Assembly (NCBI GenBank): GCA_047967505.1
Contig: CM106539.1
DNA length: 64,000 nt
Origin: Dipteris shenzhenensis
Lineage: Eukaryota; Polypodiophyta; Polypodiopsida; Gleicheniales
Strand: one strand, 5' to 3'
The notes beneath the pieces are model-generated. The model was not told where the DNA came from and searched no databases. It worked only from the letters and a program-made list of their open reading frames with translations. Made by a program: the position numbers and the translations under genes. Position 1 is the stretch's first letter. Each line of letters begins with the position of its first letter. This document shows positions 40,931 to 54,590 of this stretch, one piece after another.

Positions 40931-43230
40931 AGTTGGGTCTAAGTGAGCAAGAAAGGCTACAGCCATTTGATAGACCCAACTTGATATTGATGGTTGGGAG
41001 TCTATTATACCTAGTCAAGACCTAACCCAACATTGCCTTCTCACTTGGGTTGGTCTACTAGTTTACATCTACACTAAGGGAGACACAATAGAAAGCCTTC
41101 TTACACGTGGTCCAGTTCTTCAAGGGTACAACAGGGTATAAAATCACATACTAGAGAGGAATGGACTTAAATGGATATTGTGACTTGAGTTGGTGTAGAC
41201 AGCTGAACATGCAAAGATGCCGTTTAGCCCATATAGTGCTTTTTGGGGTTTGCACACCTTGTCACTTGATGTTGAATCTAGGTGTTTGCTCCACATAGAC
41301 CTCCTCCTTGAGGTCCCCATCTAGGAGATCAACTAGTTGCCAATGCTATTATAGTTTAGGTCATTTCCAATCCTATTGGTGGAGCAAACATCTCATTGTG
41401 GTCCATCCCTTCCATCTGTGCAAAGATCTTGGCCACTAGTGTTAGTAGGCTTACACCTGTCACGCGTTCCCTTGGTGACTTGACCTCTTATGCCCATTTG
41501 GTCCTATGACCTTATGTCGAGCTAGTCTTAGGACTAGATCTCAAGTTTTGCTCAATGAGTCCACCTTTGTCTCCATTGTTGTGGATTGCCAACTCAGGTT
41601 GTCCACTTCTTGAAAGGACCTAATATCCTTGATTGATTTTATCTAAGTTTCTCTTGGAGCCATTAAATCCTAGCTCACCTCATTGGCATGTTTCAAAGAT
41701 GCCTCAAACTCCATACCTTGTTACGACAATCCTCTGAGATGTCATCATCTTGAAAACTTACAGTGTCTTCACACACTGGAGTGGCCTCCTCTTCTCCAAC
41801 ATTCAATTCTCTTTCCTACCTCAATAGAATCTTTGTCTTTGACTATGTGCTCCCTAATCCTCGATTTGGATTTGCCTTTGGCATTGAATTTGCGTTAGAG
41901 GGAGATCCCTAGGCTAGTTCACTATTTAGGAAGCTAGTCTCTCAAAATATTATATCTCGACTCATCACCACCTTTCGAGTCACTAGATCATTCAACTAGT
42001 AGGCCTTGGACTCTTTTTCATAGCCAATGAAGATAAAATTATATCTCCACAAGTAAAGCTTGGCCCATATGATATGTAATGTCTCATTGTCTATCTCTAC
42101 CCAAACGAATTCGTTGAAGGTGCTTCCTCCCAACGTATTCAATCCCACATTGACTATGACTTGGTTATTCCACTCAACCATGTGATATGTACTGTCACAT
42201 TGCTTACCTCTACCCAAAATAATTCCACCTCCATGGTTAAAACTTGGTCCATGTGATATGTAATGTCACATTGCCTACCTCTACCTCTACCCAAAAGAAT
42301 TTTTGAAGCTCTACCTCTACGTCTACCCAAAATAGTTTGTTGAAGCTCCTTCCAACATACTCAATCCCATCTTGACTATGACTTCATTCTTCCATTCAAT
42401 CACTACATTGTTGGGACATCTTGTCATCATTTGTTTATTTTTTATTTTGATCCCTCTCTACTAAGTGCCAAACTCCATCAATTGAACTCTCCATCCCTGT
42501 TAGTCAAAAATTTATTCAATCTCTAGCTCATCTCTTAAGTTTTGCCCTTGCCTTACACTCACGGAATTGCTCTAAGGCAGGAGACTTCTTTGGCAGCATC
42601 TAAATCCATGTCATCCAACAGTAACATAATGGGCATCAAGATGTACATGGATTTTGGATCACCCATAGCCGTGGGACCATAGATATCAGGGTAAACTAGA
42701 TCCAATGGTTCTATAACCTGATTTGTCACCAATATGAAGAATCAATCCCAATGCTACTTGCATTTCATATAAGCTCAATAGCTATCACTAATACTAAAAA
42801 TTGGTGGGTTGCCTTAACTGAAGCATATCTTATGTATCTTATCAAATTAGATCTTTGAATTCTCTTCAGGCTTTCTTTGTCTAGGTCTTCCCTTGCCATT
42901 CCATTTAGCCAAGAAAGCCTTATCTTTGCATGTATCGGCTTTCTTTTCCCATGCCTCTTTCTGCATGGGCAATGGAACCAACTCCTCATATGTCATAGAG
43001 TTGACCTTAGTCATGTAGTCATGGTTATTAAAAAACCATTGTAGCTCCATGCTTTTTGTGGGTAAGCATGCCCAACTGCTAATGTGGGTCAACTCTATCA
43101 TTTGACCGACTACAACATGTTAGTTTTGGACCACCTTCACCTTGGTGATATATCCCTACACCAGATCTCCCACATCCATCTTCATGGATAGATGTCTATC
43201 TAGAGGTTGAATATCCAAGCTTCATTATTC

Positions 43231-43438
43231 ACCTCAAGAAACTCTTTGAGCATGTTCCTAGCTTTCACTAGCATCTTAGCCAACTTGATGTGAAGGATGG
43301 CATCCACAGCTGTTTTGATAATGATGGCCAATGCCTCAAGCAACTCCTTGAGCATGTTCCTAGATTTCACTAGCATCTTAGCCAAGTGGATGTGAAGGAT
43401 GGCATCTATGATAGTTTTGATAATGATGGCCAATGCCT
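43231..43438. repeat. 104 bp tandem duplication in copia gag
   Basis: Two adjacent copies of a unit encoding ALAIIIKTxxDAILHIxLAK, about 92% identical, in frame with each other on the minus strand. Confidence 0.9.
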
Positions 43439-43745
43439 CTGCATTCTACACACCTAGTCATGCACTACAAATGGATCGTGTGCACTCAAGGTTGCACATG
43501 TTTTTGATATGACTATTAGTATGCCATTTTTACTCAACACCTTGGCTCACTGATACTAGAGATGGACTTGCAAGCTGGTAAGTCCTATCATCTTTAGCAA
43601 AGAGTCCAAGCAAGCTCTTTCCTAAATTTCTCTATATATCTATATTTGATAGCTAAGGCAAGTTAATCCATCAAGCTACCCTCTCTTCACATCATCCATG
43701 ACATGGCAGTATAGCCCCTGATTGATGGCTAGAGTTAGTCCAGCA

Positions 43746-44639
43746 CTCATGGAGTCATGAGTGATTGCTAAACAACCTAATAAGTCCATTCATGAATGCT
43801 CTAACTTGTCTCAAAGTTCTTAGTAGGTTTCCCAATCTCAGAGAACCAATCTAGGTCCCTTAGCCTAGTTACATCTAAATCCAAAGCCTCCACCAACATG
43901 TTGAGGGTCATTTGGGTCCTCTATCATGGCCATTGGGCCTAAAACCTGCCGAAAATGATAACCAAATCTCTTTGATTTAGCATATACTATTTAAGAATCC
44001 TAACTCTAGAGTGTTCTATAACTCACCTCTTTGTCCTCCTCATATGGGGGTTCACACGTGGGGCAGCAATCTCCAATAGAGAAATGGGATATATATATAT
44101 ACATTCGTGGTGGATAACCGTTGCTCCATTTGGTCCATAGAGTAATATTGAGAGTAAAATATGTAATGCAACCTACCAATTATTGTAGCAACTCTTGCTA
44201 GATGCAATGGATAGGTAGAGGGTACTTTACAAAGAATATCTTTAGACTTTTTGAAACAAAAAATGTTGCATATTTGGCAACCAACCTAAGAAAGAAAAAC
44301 ACAAAGATGTGCATAGATGCAAAAACTATATACACATAAATTACAATTTAACCATCACTTTCCCCTCTTCCCCCTCTTAAGTTGTAGCACATTATGGAAA
44401 ATGCCAAGTTGATTCCATAACTACATGCATTTGCTAAGGGAAGGTGGTTTGGTGAAGGTCTCTACACTTTTTTTTTGGTCAAAACTTGAATAAGGTCTAT
44501 CTCACTAGTGAGAGTCGATAGGTTTTTGCAATTGTGGAAATGAAATTGCTTCAAGGCTTTTCTTAGGTCTACTTTCCCACTATTCGCTTATAGTTTTCCT
44601 AAGTCAAATCATGCCATTTCTATTCAAGTATTAGGAGCC
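43746..44639. other. Unassigned AT-rich DNA between copia relics
   Basis: No coding signal. Probably degraded LTR or leader sequence; no primer-binding site found. Confidence 0.4.
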
Positions 44640-46200
44640 ATGAAAATGAAATTACACAAAGACTTTGTAGGTGTATTTTCCCTCTATCAACATAATGCCA
44701 CTTTTATTTCTCATATATTTCATGCTAATAAAATATTTGAGGTCTCCCAAATCGTTCATATAAGACTCAAAAGTGACTTGTTGCACAAAAATGAGCTCAC
44801 CATTTAACACCAAGGTGATCAAGCAGGAAAAACTATGTGCCATGTCTTGCGATGTAGAGTGATGGCACGAAATTCTATGGTTGAAAATTTATACTAAGAA
44901 AATGAATATAAATCATGTCATTTCATTTTTTTATTGCCTATTTCAATCCATGCATGGATTAAGTAACCTACACACTTTGTTCTTTGGCCTTTGAGAATGT
45001 CAAGTATGTCATATAGATATAAATAACAATTGAAGAGAGCATTTTTACATCCATGTATTGAATGGGCCAATGAAATTGAGAAGCTAATGCAACAATTATT
45101 CTACATGTAGTCATCTTTACAATGGCTATGAAAATATCTTCATAGTTTGTGCCAAATTCCTAAGAGTATCACTTGGCAACTAATCTTGATGTGTACTTCT
45201 CAATTGTTCCATTGTGATGAAGTTTGATTCTCTCTGCCCATTTTGAAACCAATGTGCTTCTTTTCCTTTAAAATATTTGTTAGTGATCATGTTTAATTTT
45301 CATAAGATCATTGTACTCTTCATCCATGGCATGTTGCCATTTTAGAACTTAAAGTACTTTGAAAGATGTTCATTTATTTAACTTTCCATGACTTTCACCA
45401 TAATGCAAATTTATGTTTGTATATCACTGGGATGATATTTTTATGTACAAAGTGAAACTTTCTAGGATGATATTTTTATGTACAGAGTGAAACTTTTTAG
45501 GATTCTATGATAGCTTTTGTTGTTGTAGTATCCATAATTTCCTCCTTTTTTGCTTCTCTTTCTTTTGTGTAGTTGTTGCCGGTTGATCACTCCCAACAAT
45601 GAAAGTCTCTAAATGATGAGTATGGAGGATGATGTTGAAGGCACGAAATAGTTATTGGTTGATTAAAATAAGAAGCTAGTTTAGCAATAATGACACTGTT
45701 GGAAACATAAAGTATTTGCTTAAGCCTGGTTTATAAAGTTTGTATTATTGTATTTTTCATTATGACTTGTACACACCTATGATTTTGCATCAAGTTTGTT
45801 CCTTGATTCATCTTGAACATGAGCATAAGCAAGAGCAGAACACTCTCAAATGATTACTAAAGAGGGTTAGTGTATGGTAAGGTTCCTTTTGGAGTTGAAT
45901 TTTAGAAGATCGCATTTTTGTTGGTCAAGTATATTGTTGTCATGTATGCTTCATTTTGATAAGAATTGTGCACTTTCTTTTTTATCTAGGTTCCTCTAGT
46001 TCATCTATAATGATTTTACTCCTCTCTCTCTCTCTCTCTCATGGTAGATTGTGTTTGTAGATTGGCATATTATGAGCCATACCATCAATTAATCTTAAGA
46101 ACGTCCAACTATTTCTATTGCCAAATCAAATTAAAGGTGTGGCCATAAGTCCAATCCTTGCTAAAGTGATTGCTTTCAATCTAGATACTTTGATTGGGCT
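44640..46200 (-). pseudogene. Second decayed copia RT relic
   Basis: On the minus strand around 45200-45100 the translation gives RLVAKxYS followed by EFGTNYEDIF, IVKMTTC and VALASQFHW. A 63-codon frame at 44843-44652 then reads ELIFVQQVTFESYMNDLGDL followed by KYFISMKYMRNKSGIML. This is the standard copia order from RT fingers to post-YVDD. Sequence to 46200 probably holds the integrase C-terminus but is too decayed to be sure. A (CT)n run lies at about 46022-46040. Confidence 0.6.
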
Positions 46201-48555
46201 TCTAAAAAAGCCACGATGATCTATGTAAAGACTCTTTTAAGTAACTAAAACCAGTTGCACAAACATCCTCCATATATTTTATGACATATTTATCAGAATG
46301 GCATTATCTTGAAAATAGGCATTGATTTGCCTAGAGTTGTTTGGATAGAATCACAAAATCTATTGGATTTGGAGCTCAGATAAATCTCTACACATAGCTA
46401 AGACTTGGAACTTACATAAATAGCTTTGAGATTGGAATCATGATGTTCTTGGAAATAGGGTGGGTTTTCCCAAAGGGGTTTTAACAAAATTGCAAAATCT
46501 ATTAGGGATTTGGAACTTACATAAATAGCCACCCATTACATAAATAGCTATGGACTTGGAATTTATATAAATAACTACAGACAACATGGAATTTATAAAA
46601 TAGCTAGGTTCATATTGGGTTTTCCTTCTAGGTGTGTACACTGACTAATTACAAGTACAAGCACTATATTCTAATGGCAATTGTATTTATTTCTTGAACA
46701 AAATACTTCTTACACTCTCACAAAAAGCATGAGTTTTTTTCTAGTATAACATGATTCAAAAACATCTCTTTAAAAATATACATGTGGAAGTGGTTGAACC
46801 ATATTTGATCTCTTGAGAGAAACTAAGCTCCTTAAGTTGGTGTTCCAACCTCTTATGCCATGTGTTTTGTACAACATGATTAAAAAACATATCTTTAAAA
46901 AACCTTTGAAGTCCTTCAACCATATTTGACCTTTTGAAAGAAACTAAGCTCCTAAATTTTGATATCTAAACCTCTTATACCACAATGTGTTGAGATATGC
47001 ACCTTGATTTTGATGATGCATAACTAATTCTTTCTAAATTTAAATAATTAGTTCCAAACTTGTCACATTTTGCAAAATTAATATTGGGATGTCAAGTTCC
47101 TTGAGTATGCAACCATACTTGTTAAAAGCATTCTCCATATTATTGTATATTAGGCTATTAAAATCCTTCACTATGCAACCGTATGTATCAAAAGCATTAT
47201 CCATATTATAATATTTGTTGTGAAGACTAATTAACATACAATGTTACAACAAACAATGCATCATCAATGCTACTTGTAATACCTATGTTGCTAGAGTAGG
47301 ATGTTGCCAATTACTTCAACCTTGTACGGTGTGTTTTGATGACCCATAATTACATTTTCTTTTGCATTTCTATTAGAGTGTATGTCAAAAAATAAAGCAT
47401 CAAACATCATGATTCTCCTCTTCAATTAATTTTTAATTTTTGCATATATGACATGAGAACTTTATGTTGCACTTTATTATCTCAGGATTGTTCTAGGTTT
47501 TGATTTTGTTGATTGGCATAATGAGTTCTTTATATTTGATTATGATTTTTATTTGGAATTTTCTATTGTTATTGTTCTATTATACTATTCACATTGGCAA
47601 TCTCTTTTTGTTGCTCCTTACATTCAAGCTTCCAATGGCATAGAAGTTTGTAGCAATTACAACTCGTTGTGTACCTTTTTGGAAAGAAAATTGATAACCT
47701 TCTTTGTCAAGAGTTACCTCTCATGTCCACATTGATGATCATGAGAAGGGCTATGAGAATAATTGTCTTTGGCTTGCTGATTATTGCACCTATGTAGATT
47801 GTTTTGATTTATATGTTTACCTCTTGAAGAATCTTTCTCTTCTCTGGTTCAAACTTACTGTGTGTGGCTTTGGATTTAGTATTATAGCCTCTTCTTAGTT
47901 GCTCTTACATGTACATGCATACAAGAATTCCAAAGAAGGTGGTGCATCCTTGTTGAAAATTACAAATTGACCATAGTCTTTTCCAAACCACTCTAAACCA
48001 ATATTTCACTTTCGACTTCTTGCCTAATTGATGTTATTGATCTATAATGTGCTTGAGCCTTAAAATCTAATATAGACCTATATCAACTTATTGCCACCCA
48101 TTGAGATAGCTCTTGGATGTCATTATTCTTAGCATTAAATATATTTGCTAGTGTTTTCCAAGCATCCACAATGGACTCTTTATGTTTATTAATTGAAGTC
48201 ATTACACCTTTGATATTATATTTATCAAGTTAATCTTACTCTTTCTTCCTAGTTTAATGACCTCTCGTGAGTTCTTTAGTTTGATGCTTTGTCAATGTCA
48301 TTGGTGAAGCTTATACTAATATTTTGTATCTTTGCCTTTTCTACGATTATGTCAGACAATTTCTTAAATTGGAAGATGTTAGCAGGGTTGAATTTCTATT
48401 CCCATAATTGTTATCATCTTTGTTATTTTAGTCCAAAAATACAATGTATCATGAGATTTTGCCATGGTTTTTGAAATGGTATTGAATTTGTGAAAATAGT
48501 GCTTATGAATCTCTCAAAATGTTGCTCAAAAGCCATTAGAAGACCATTAAAAGCC
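46201..48555. other. Unassigned AT-rich DNA, possible copia gag relic
   Basis: Short imperfect repeats (GGAACTTACATAAATAGC) occur at 46390-46620, and two TAAGCTCCT-containing copies at 46800-46990. On the minus strand near 48200-48120, ESIVDAWKTLANIFNAKNND could be a copia Gag remnant. Nothing firm. Confidence 0.35.
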
Positions 48556-48720
48556 ATCAAAGTGGGATCATCTTGAATCTTCCTCATGGAGGAGTGTTGC
48601 CATATGAAGCACTCTCTTGCCCTTGCATCGATTAAAATCCATCAAAGTGGGATCATCTTGACTCTTCCTCATAGAGAAGTGCTGCCATACAAAGCACTCT
48701 CTTGCCCTTGCATTAATTAA
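48556..48720. repeat. 85 bp tandem duplication
   Basis: ATCAAAGTGGGATCATCTTG starts at 48556 and 48641; both copies end with GCACTCTCTTGCCCTTGCAT. A few substitutions separate them. Confidence 0.9.
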
Positions 48721-49353
48721 TGATTAAAAATGAAGATGATCTTGAAAAGTATTGTGGTGGCTTCACCCTCACCGTTGGACAAACCATCAACCTCCTTTTC
48801 CATGTAATAAAGAACTTAATCCCCCCTAGAAGAGATGAATACAAGGCAAAATGAATGATCAAAGAGAATTAGCAACTATGAGCAATACGTGTCACCTTCA
48901 AGGATGACCAATGGAATAGATGGATGCAGCAAGGGCAGTTGAGGAGTTTTTCATAGTAGAGAAAGAAAGGAAGGACGACAAGGTGCTAAAGGAAGAGCTC
49001 AAGAAGATGAAACACTAGCACAAGCATCGCAAGAACAAGGCTAAAATACTGTAAGCAAATAATGATTGAGTAAAGCATTCAACTTCAAATTGAAAACTCC
49101 CATGGGCATATGAGAAAGTCGATGCCACCTGGGACAAGGTTCCAACATCCAAATCCCAAATCATGGAGGCCAAGGCATTATGGGGTTAAAGGCCATTGTA
49201 CCTTTACCCATGTACAATACTCAAACACATATAATGGATGGCATAGAAGATTAGGGTGTTTTGCACCCATCAAAAACTTGTGTGGCTCTCGCTTCTAGCT
49301 CTCCCTCTCTCTCATCTTCTTTTTTTCCGCTTCCATTATTGAGATCTCTCAAC

Positions 49354-51480
49354 TAATATAAGAGCGTGGGTGTTCTAGCTAAGCTCGAGTGTGTGCCTAG
49401 AGCCCGAAGTCTACTATTGCAGCTCTGTGGGAGGAAGGAGAAGCTCTGTTAAGTGATTTTATCTGCATCCTAGTGTATAGAGACCTTGCAAAAACCTTTG
49501 GAAAGTTCTCTGAGTGGTTTTAAAGTAAAAAAAGATGCTTTTTGATGATTCCCCCGTTCCTTTCGATGGACTAAGAGTCTAGAATGACCTGTAGAGGCAA
49601 CCATTTCCTATTATTGGTGTCCATTGTACTTTGGGAGTTCAAAAACACCTTTATTCTAGAATTTGGCATCATTTTGTTGGAAAATATGACTTACTGTCTT
49701 TGCTTCAATGTTTTTCTACCAGTGTGTTGGAACTCGAGTTTGAAGTAACCATTCATAGATCTATTAGTTCCAATGGACTCAAGAGGTTCTAAAACTTTTG
49801 TGTTGCTCATCATTTGCACTCAAGAGGTTCTAAAACTTTTGTGGTGGTGTTTACAAGCAGATTTGTTTGCAAAAACGTTTTTTGGTTTGTGTGTTGGACC
49901 CGATGATTACTCGGTGATTGGGATCACAGTTTCCAAAACCGTATGTTCCATTACATTTTGGAGGCCCAAAAACCTCTACTTGTCATCTCTTACATGATTT
50001 TGTAGAGATTTGGAGAAGTTTTGTCTCTCTAAGGCATCGAATCGTCTGTTTCTCTGTCAAAAATCTATTCAAAGGTTCAAGCCTTTGAGTTTAGGATTAC
50101 AGGTCAATTGCAAGGGTTGACTCCCCATTTCCCATTCATCGGTTGGGATTTTGGAGTTCCAACAAAAGAGAGATATTTGCATATTGTCTTGTTGAGTTTG
50201 ATTATGCAGTGACACCCATGTTTTGAGGCATCCCAGGTTCTATTTTCACTACCAATCATTACCGTGGGGCCATGATTTCTTGGATATACCTTATGCAGAT
50301 TACTCTAGTTTCAATCTCTAAGCCATGTGCACTCATTTGTGGTTTGCATTGGGTTGTAATGGATGCTTTACAGGCCATTTGGATGCATTGCGATCCTTCT
50401 TGGATGCATTGATAGGCCCAGATTGCCTTGTGGGATGCTTTATTGATGGACGTTTAGCACATAGATGCTATTTTATGCTAAGGGAAAGCTTCAACACATT
50501 ATAGTTGATGCACTCATATTGCTATATTCTCTTGGATGACACATTATTGATGCTTATGCCCACGGACGGTGTTTATGATGATCGAGGCATTTGGCTCTTA
50601 TTTGCATTGGGTTTGCCATTGTTTTGTCATTGCAAGTTGACATTTTCTTTTGGGCCATATTTGCTCATATGGATGCATAGTATATGCACATGAGTCAGAT
50701 GCATTTTGATGCTTTGAGCCTTTGAGGTTTGGTGATATTACCTTCCACTTTGGTTTGGGTGCACTTGGTATTTGGTGTGATTTCTCTCTTGGAGGTACTA
50801 GCATTTGGAATTTTGTTTCATTTGCATAATGGCATCCTCTTCCATGTCTGAAAAGGAGTTTTTCAGGATTAAAAAGTTTGATGGGACAAACTTTTCTTTA
50901 TGGAAAGAACAGATAAGGATGCGCTTATTCAAAAGAAGTAGATTAAACCCTTGGTAGAGATTGGAGCGAAGCCTGCAAATATGTCTGAGGATGATTGGAA
51001 TGAGTTGGATGCATTAGCAAAGTCTACTATTAGACTTCATCTTGTAGAGTTAGTCTATATCACAGTAGTAAATGAGCAGACTACCGAAGATTTGTGGAAG
51101 AAATTATGTGCTAGTTATGAGAAGGAAACTTCCTCTAATAAAGTTTACTTCATGAAGAGGTTGTTTGAGCTGCAGATGAAGGAAGGGGTCTCCATTGCCT
51201 CCCACTTGAATGAATTCAATATTATTTTCAGCCAACTTTAGGCTTAGAAGATGAATTTTGATGCAGAGACTAAGGCAATATTCCTCTTGTATTCATTGCC
51301 ATCCTCATGGGATATCTTCTGTACAGCTATCACTAACTCTGCACTTGGTGGAGTATTGAAGTTTGATGATGTTGTGGGTAGCTTGTTGGCCGATGAGATT
51401 AGATGGAAGTTTATGGATGGAAACAAGCAAGATGTATCCTTAAATGTGCAAAGGGGCAGATCACAATTGTGACATGAAGT
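49354..51480 (+). pseudogene. Decayed copia element, leader and gag
   Basis: TAATATAAGAGC at 49354-49365 matches 9 of 12 bases of the Met-tRNA primer site and is followed by the usual GTGGG. After a 1.46 kb leader, gag starts at about 50829 (MASSSMSEKEFFRIKKFDGT, NFSLWKEQIR). A shift occurs near 50915. It then continues with LVEIGAKPANMSEDDWNELD, LVELVYITVVNEQTTEDLWK, KRLFELQMKEGVSIASHLNE and YSLPSSWDIFCTAI, the UBN2 pattern. In-frame stops occur at about 51241. No pol is seen; the element appears truncated before the Tat LTR. Confidence 0.8.
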
Positions 51481-53532
51481 TGGGGGTAATATACTTCATG
51501 CACCTCTTCACTTCCTACTGCTTTCGAACTGACTGACAAAGATATCCATCATTGAGAATGAGACATTAGAAAGAAGCTTTTATGACAAGATACCACACCA
51601 TACTTCCTCGCTCAGATGAGATTGAAGATGGTAACATCCCAAGTGATGTTGTAATCAAGCATAGGGAGAAGGAAAGGATCAGCAGAGGCCATAATCTCAA
51701 TGAGCTGGTCTGCGCCAAAGAGAAGAGTGATACGTTGTTGAAAGAAGATCTTGTAGCTCAACATGACATGAACTGATATATATCAAGGAGTTTGAAGGGG
51801 CTGATTAGGTCGGATGGGTAGATTCTGAGGAAACATTGCACCTCCTTCATAGACACCTTTACACTTAGCTCAAAACACTCTACAAACTATCATTAGACAC
51901 AGAGGCCTATAACTTTCAGTAGAGACATGATATCAAAGATTCAAGTAAAGAAAGCGATACATCTTAATATGGGCTTCGCGCTAATATAAGTTTCATTGAA
52001 AACAGACAGACGGTTGAAGAGATATGGACAGTTTACTGGAAAGGGGTAAAAACTATCATGAAAACAGACTATCAGACATAGAGACTCATTACATTTTGTA
52101 GCAGAATCTGATTCAAGATCTAAGCACCTAGAGACATGCGCCTTAAAGAGAGCTTCGTGCTGATATATGTTTCATAAGAAATAGGGAAGCGGCCAAAAAG
52201 TTATGGACAGTTTACTAGATGGGGGTAAAAATTGTCATGAAAACAGACTGTCAGACACAGAGAATCATAACTTTTTGCAGCAGTATTTGATTCAAGATCT
52301 GATCACATGCAAACATGCATCTTAAAGAGAGCTTAGTGTTGATATAAATTTCATTATAATCGGACTATCGAGCAGAAAGTTATGAGCAAAACACTAACAG
52401 GGGGTCAAACTATCATGAAAATTGCCCTCCACCCAGGCTAATTTCGCCTGAGCAGGATACTCTCTCAAGACTCCACCTTCATCAACGATCCACCCCTCAT
52501 AGATTTCGCCTAGAAGAGGGTAAGAAGCTTGCATGGTGGCTTGGGAAATAGATGGACCATGTGTGCACAGTGAGCAGCCGAATAGAAAGAACTTTTAAGG
52601 CTTTGAAAGAAAGAAAAGGGAAAAGACATTCAAGAGAGAGAGAACCTGAAGTGACCTTCATTACAAATAGAGTGAGAATCCATTCCAACACTACATAAAC
52701 AAGGGAGAAGAAGAGGTTTCATACATACAAGAGGGAGCGGAACCTCCAAGGCTACTCATAGAGAGAGAATACACCAGAGAGAGATGGACTCAAGAGTCTA
52801 CATAACAGAATATCTACAAGAGGGAGAGAAGGCTCATGGAAGAGGCTTGGGAGACTAGAGCTACAGCAACATGAGGCCTAATGGTGGAAGAGATTGATGA
52901 ACAAGGGAGAGGAGGGCTCCTTTTATAGAGATTTTGTTACCCTCCTTCACCCATTTACAATTGCTGCCTATAGATTCCTTTCCCCATCAATCACATAAGC
53001 ACGTATGTCACCATCCATGTCCTTTTTGGCTACTCTTGCCATGTGTCCCATCACAAGATGCTCAAGACTCTTAAAATATTGAGAAAGTCAAGAGTCTCCT
53101 CACATGGAGCCCATAGGGACCCTCTCTTTTCCACATGTCCACATCCTCCTTATTCCACGTAGGAGTTCTAGAAGGATTCCTCTTGACTTCACACTCCTCC
53201 ACATGCCTTCCACATGCTTGGCATATGGCCTCTCTTATATTATTGGAATACATGGACATGAGCCCACCTCTTTATATGACTCTCTTCCTATTTTCTAAAA
53301 AACTTCATAATATCCCATACACAAATAACTCTCACCCCATACCAAGGTATTTATAATTCATACCTATGGTATTTACAATGAGCCATTCCACTCATCCTCT
53401 CCATCCCATACAATATCATAGAAAATAGAAATAAGTGAGAGCCGCTAGGCTATCACTTGATACTCAAACTCTTATCAAACATAGAGAAAAACAATACCAA
53501 TGCCAAATTAAAAATATCAATTTTGGGCGTCA
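51481..53532 (-). repeat. 3' LTR of the Tat-type gypsy element (left edge uncertain)
   Basis: In element orientation the LTR starts TGACGCCC, whose complement ends at 53532, just after a purine tract. The partner LTR is not in the window, so the left edge is unknown; a TG near 51777 is one candidate. The LTR contains three diverged ~180 bp tandem copies at about 51890-52440 (each with AACAGACTNTCAGACA and CTTAAAGAGAGCTT). Confidence 0.6.
51890..52440. repeat. Approx. 180 bp tandem repeats, three copies
   Basis: The phrase ATGAAAACAGACT(A/G)TCAGACA(T/C)AG recurs at about 52058 and 52238, with related phrases at 51890 and 52410. Copies share a G(C/G)GCTAATATAAGTTTCAT-like and a TTATGGACAGTTTACT-like block. 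Divergence is roughly 15-25%, so the array is old. Confidence 0.8.
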
Positions 53533-53552
53533 CATCTTTTCCCCTCCAGAGA
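53533..53552 (-). promoter_or_regulatory. Polypurine tract of the Tat element
   Basis: On the minus strand, CTCTGGAGGGGAAAAGATG directly precedes the LTR start TGACGCCC. Such a tract primes plus-strand DNA. Confidence 0.75.
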
Positions 53553-54590
53553 TCCTCTCTAGTATAGAGAGGGTCTACTGGCCCTCAAGATGGTCGAGCA
53601 TAGAAGAATTTAAGGCGATACTCATTGGTGCATCCGGGTATCACCATGCCATCAATCTCCTCAAGCTGATAGGTTCCATTCGTGAACTTCTTTTTGACTC
53701 GATATGGTCCCTCCCATCGACTGATAAACTTTTTGTCTAGCTGCTTGTCCAGACGGCTATCAAATCTCATTACCAAATCTCCTTCTATAATATCTTTCTT
53801 CTTGCGTAATTTGGTGTCAAAACGGGCCTTGTGCCTTTTTTAAGAAGATTCCAAGTTTTTTAAGGCTTGTAATCTACATTCATCCAAGGCTTCTAGCTGT
53901 ACCAAGTGTTGAGCATAAGCATCCTCCTATCCTTCTATTCTTGCAATAGCTGTGCGAAGACTATGTATCTCTAATTCAATGGGTAAAATGGCTTCTATTC
54001 CATACACTAGTTGGAATGGTGTAAACCCAATAGCTAGCTTGTGTGTGGTTCTGTAAGCCCATAAAACTTTTGCCAAGTGCCTATACCAATGCCTTTTCTT
54101 GGTGTCAACAAGCTTTCCCATTGAATTGCACAATAATTCATTTGTTTTCTCAACCAAGCCATTACATTGGGGATAGTATGGCATGGACATGCTATGATTT
54201 ATATTTAGCTTACGCAACACATTTTCAATTAGTTTATTTCTAAAAGAGGTTCCTCCATCAGTGAGAACTTCCAAAGGACAACCAAAGCGTGAACAAATTT
54301 GTTCAAAGAGAAATTTGGCAACTGTGCTTGCCTTGCTATTGACTGTGGCCTTGGCCTCTGCCCATCGAGTCGCATAATCTGTGGCCATCAATAAATAATG
54401 CTTGCCTTGAGATGAGCAAGGGAGTGGTCCCACAAAGTCCAACCCCCACTTCTCAAATGGTCCATATGCTAGAATAGGCTTCAAGGGCCCAGGAATCAAT
54501 TGTCACCTTCCAAACTTTTGGCATGCTTTACAACTTCGACACCATTCATATACATCCTTATGGAGGCGTAGTTTTGGTGGGTGCATAACC
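53533..54590 (-). pseudogene. Tat element integrase
   Basis: From about 54580: KDVYEWCRSCKACQKFG (second half of the HHCC zinc finger). Then the catalytic core at 54499-53927: LDFVGPLPCSSQGKHYLLMA with the first Asp, LTDGGTSF with the second Asp, and NGLVEKTNELL with the Glu. The C-terminal part follows at 53776-53585 (KFISRWEGPYRVKK, GTYQLEEIDG), ending in RLKFFYARPS. One stop separates 54499 from the zinc-finger half and there is a break near 53926-53780. The DDE triad is intact. Confidence 0.9.

Larger units (their letters stand above)
40190..43745 (-). pseudogene. Old copia element with an inverted RT segment
   Basis: Minus-strand Gag to RT runs from about 43440 to 41210. Gag pieces are AILHIHLAKMLVKSRNMLKE, NNEAWIFNLQ-like, TYEELVPLPMQKEAWEKKAD and KGRPRQRKPEENSKI. 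Integrase pieces are EPLDLVYPDIYGPT near 42690 and YNFIFIGYEKESKAY near 42020. The RT start is DLKEEVYVEQTPRF and KALYGLN near 41330-41240. The rest of RT is on the plus strand at 40530-41205 (QFLDKYFGRIGLISSPSN, LVVILYVDDLIIL, MLVGSLLYLVKT, YKITY, MDLNGYCD). Diverged direct repeats at 40195-40480 and 43479-43745 (CACTCAAGGTTGC, TTGGCTCACTGAT) may be LTR relics. Many stops. Confidence 0.72.
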
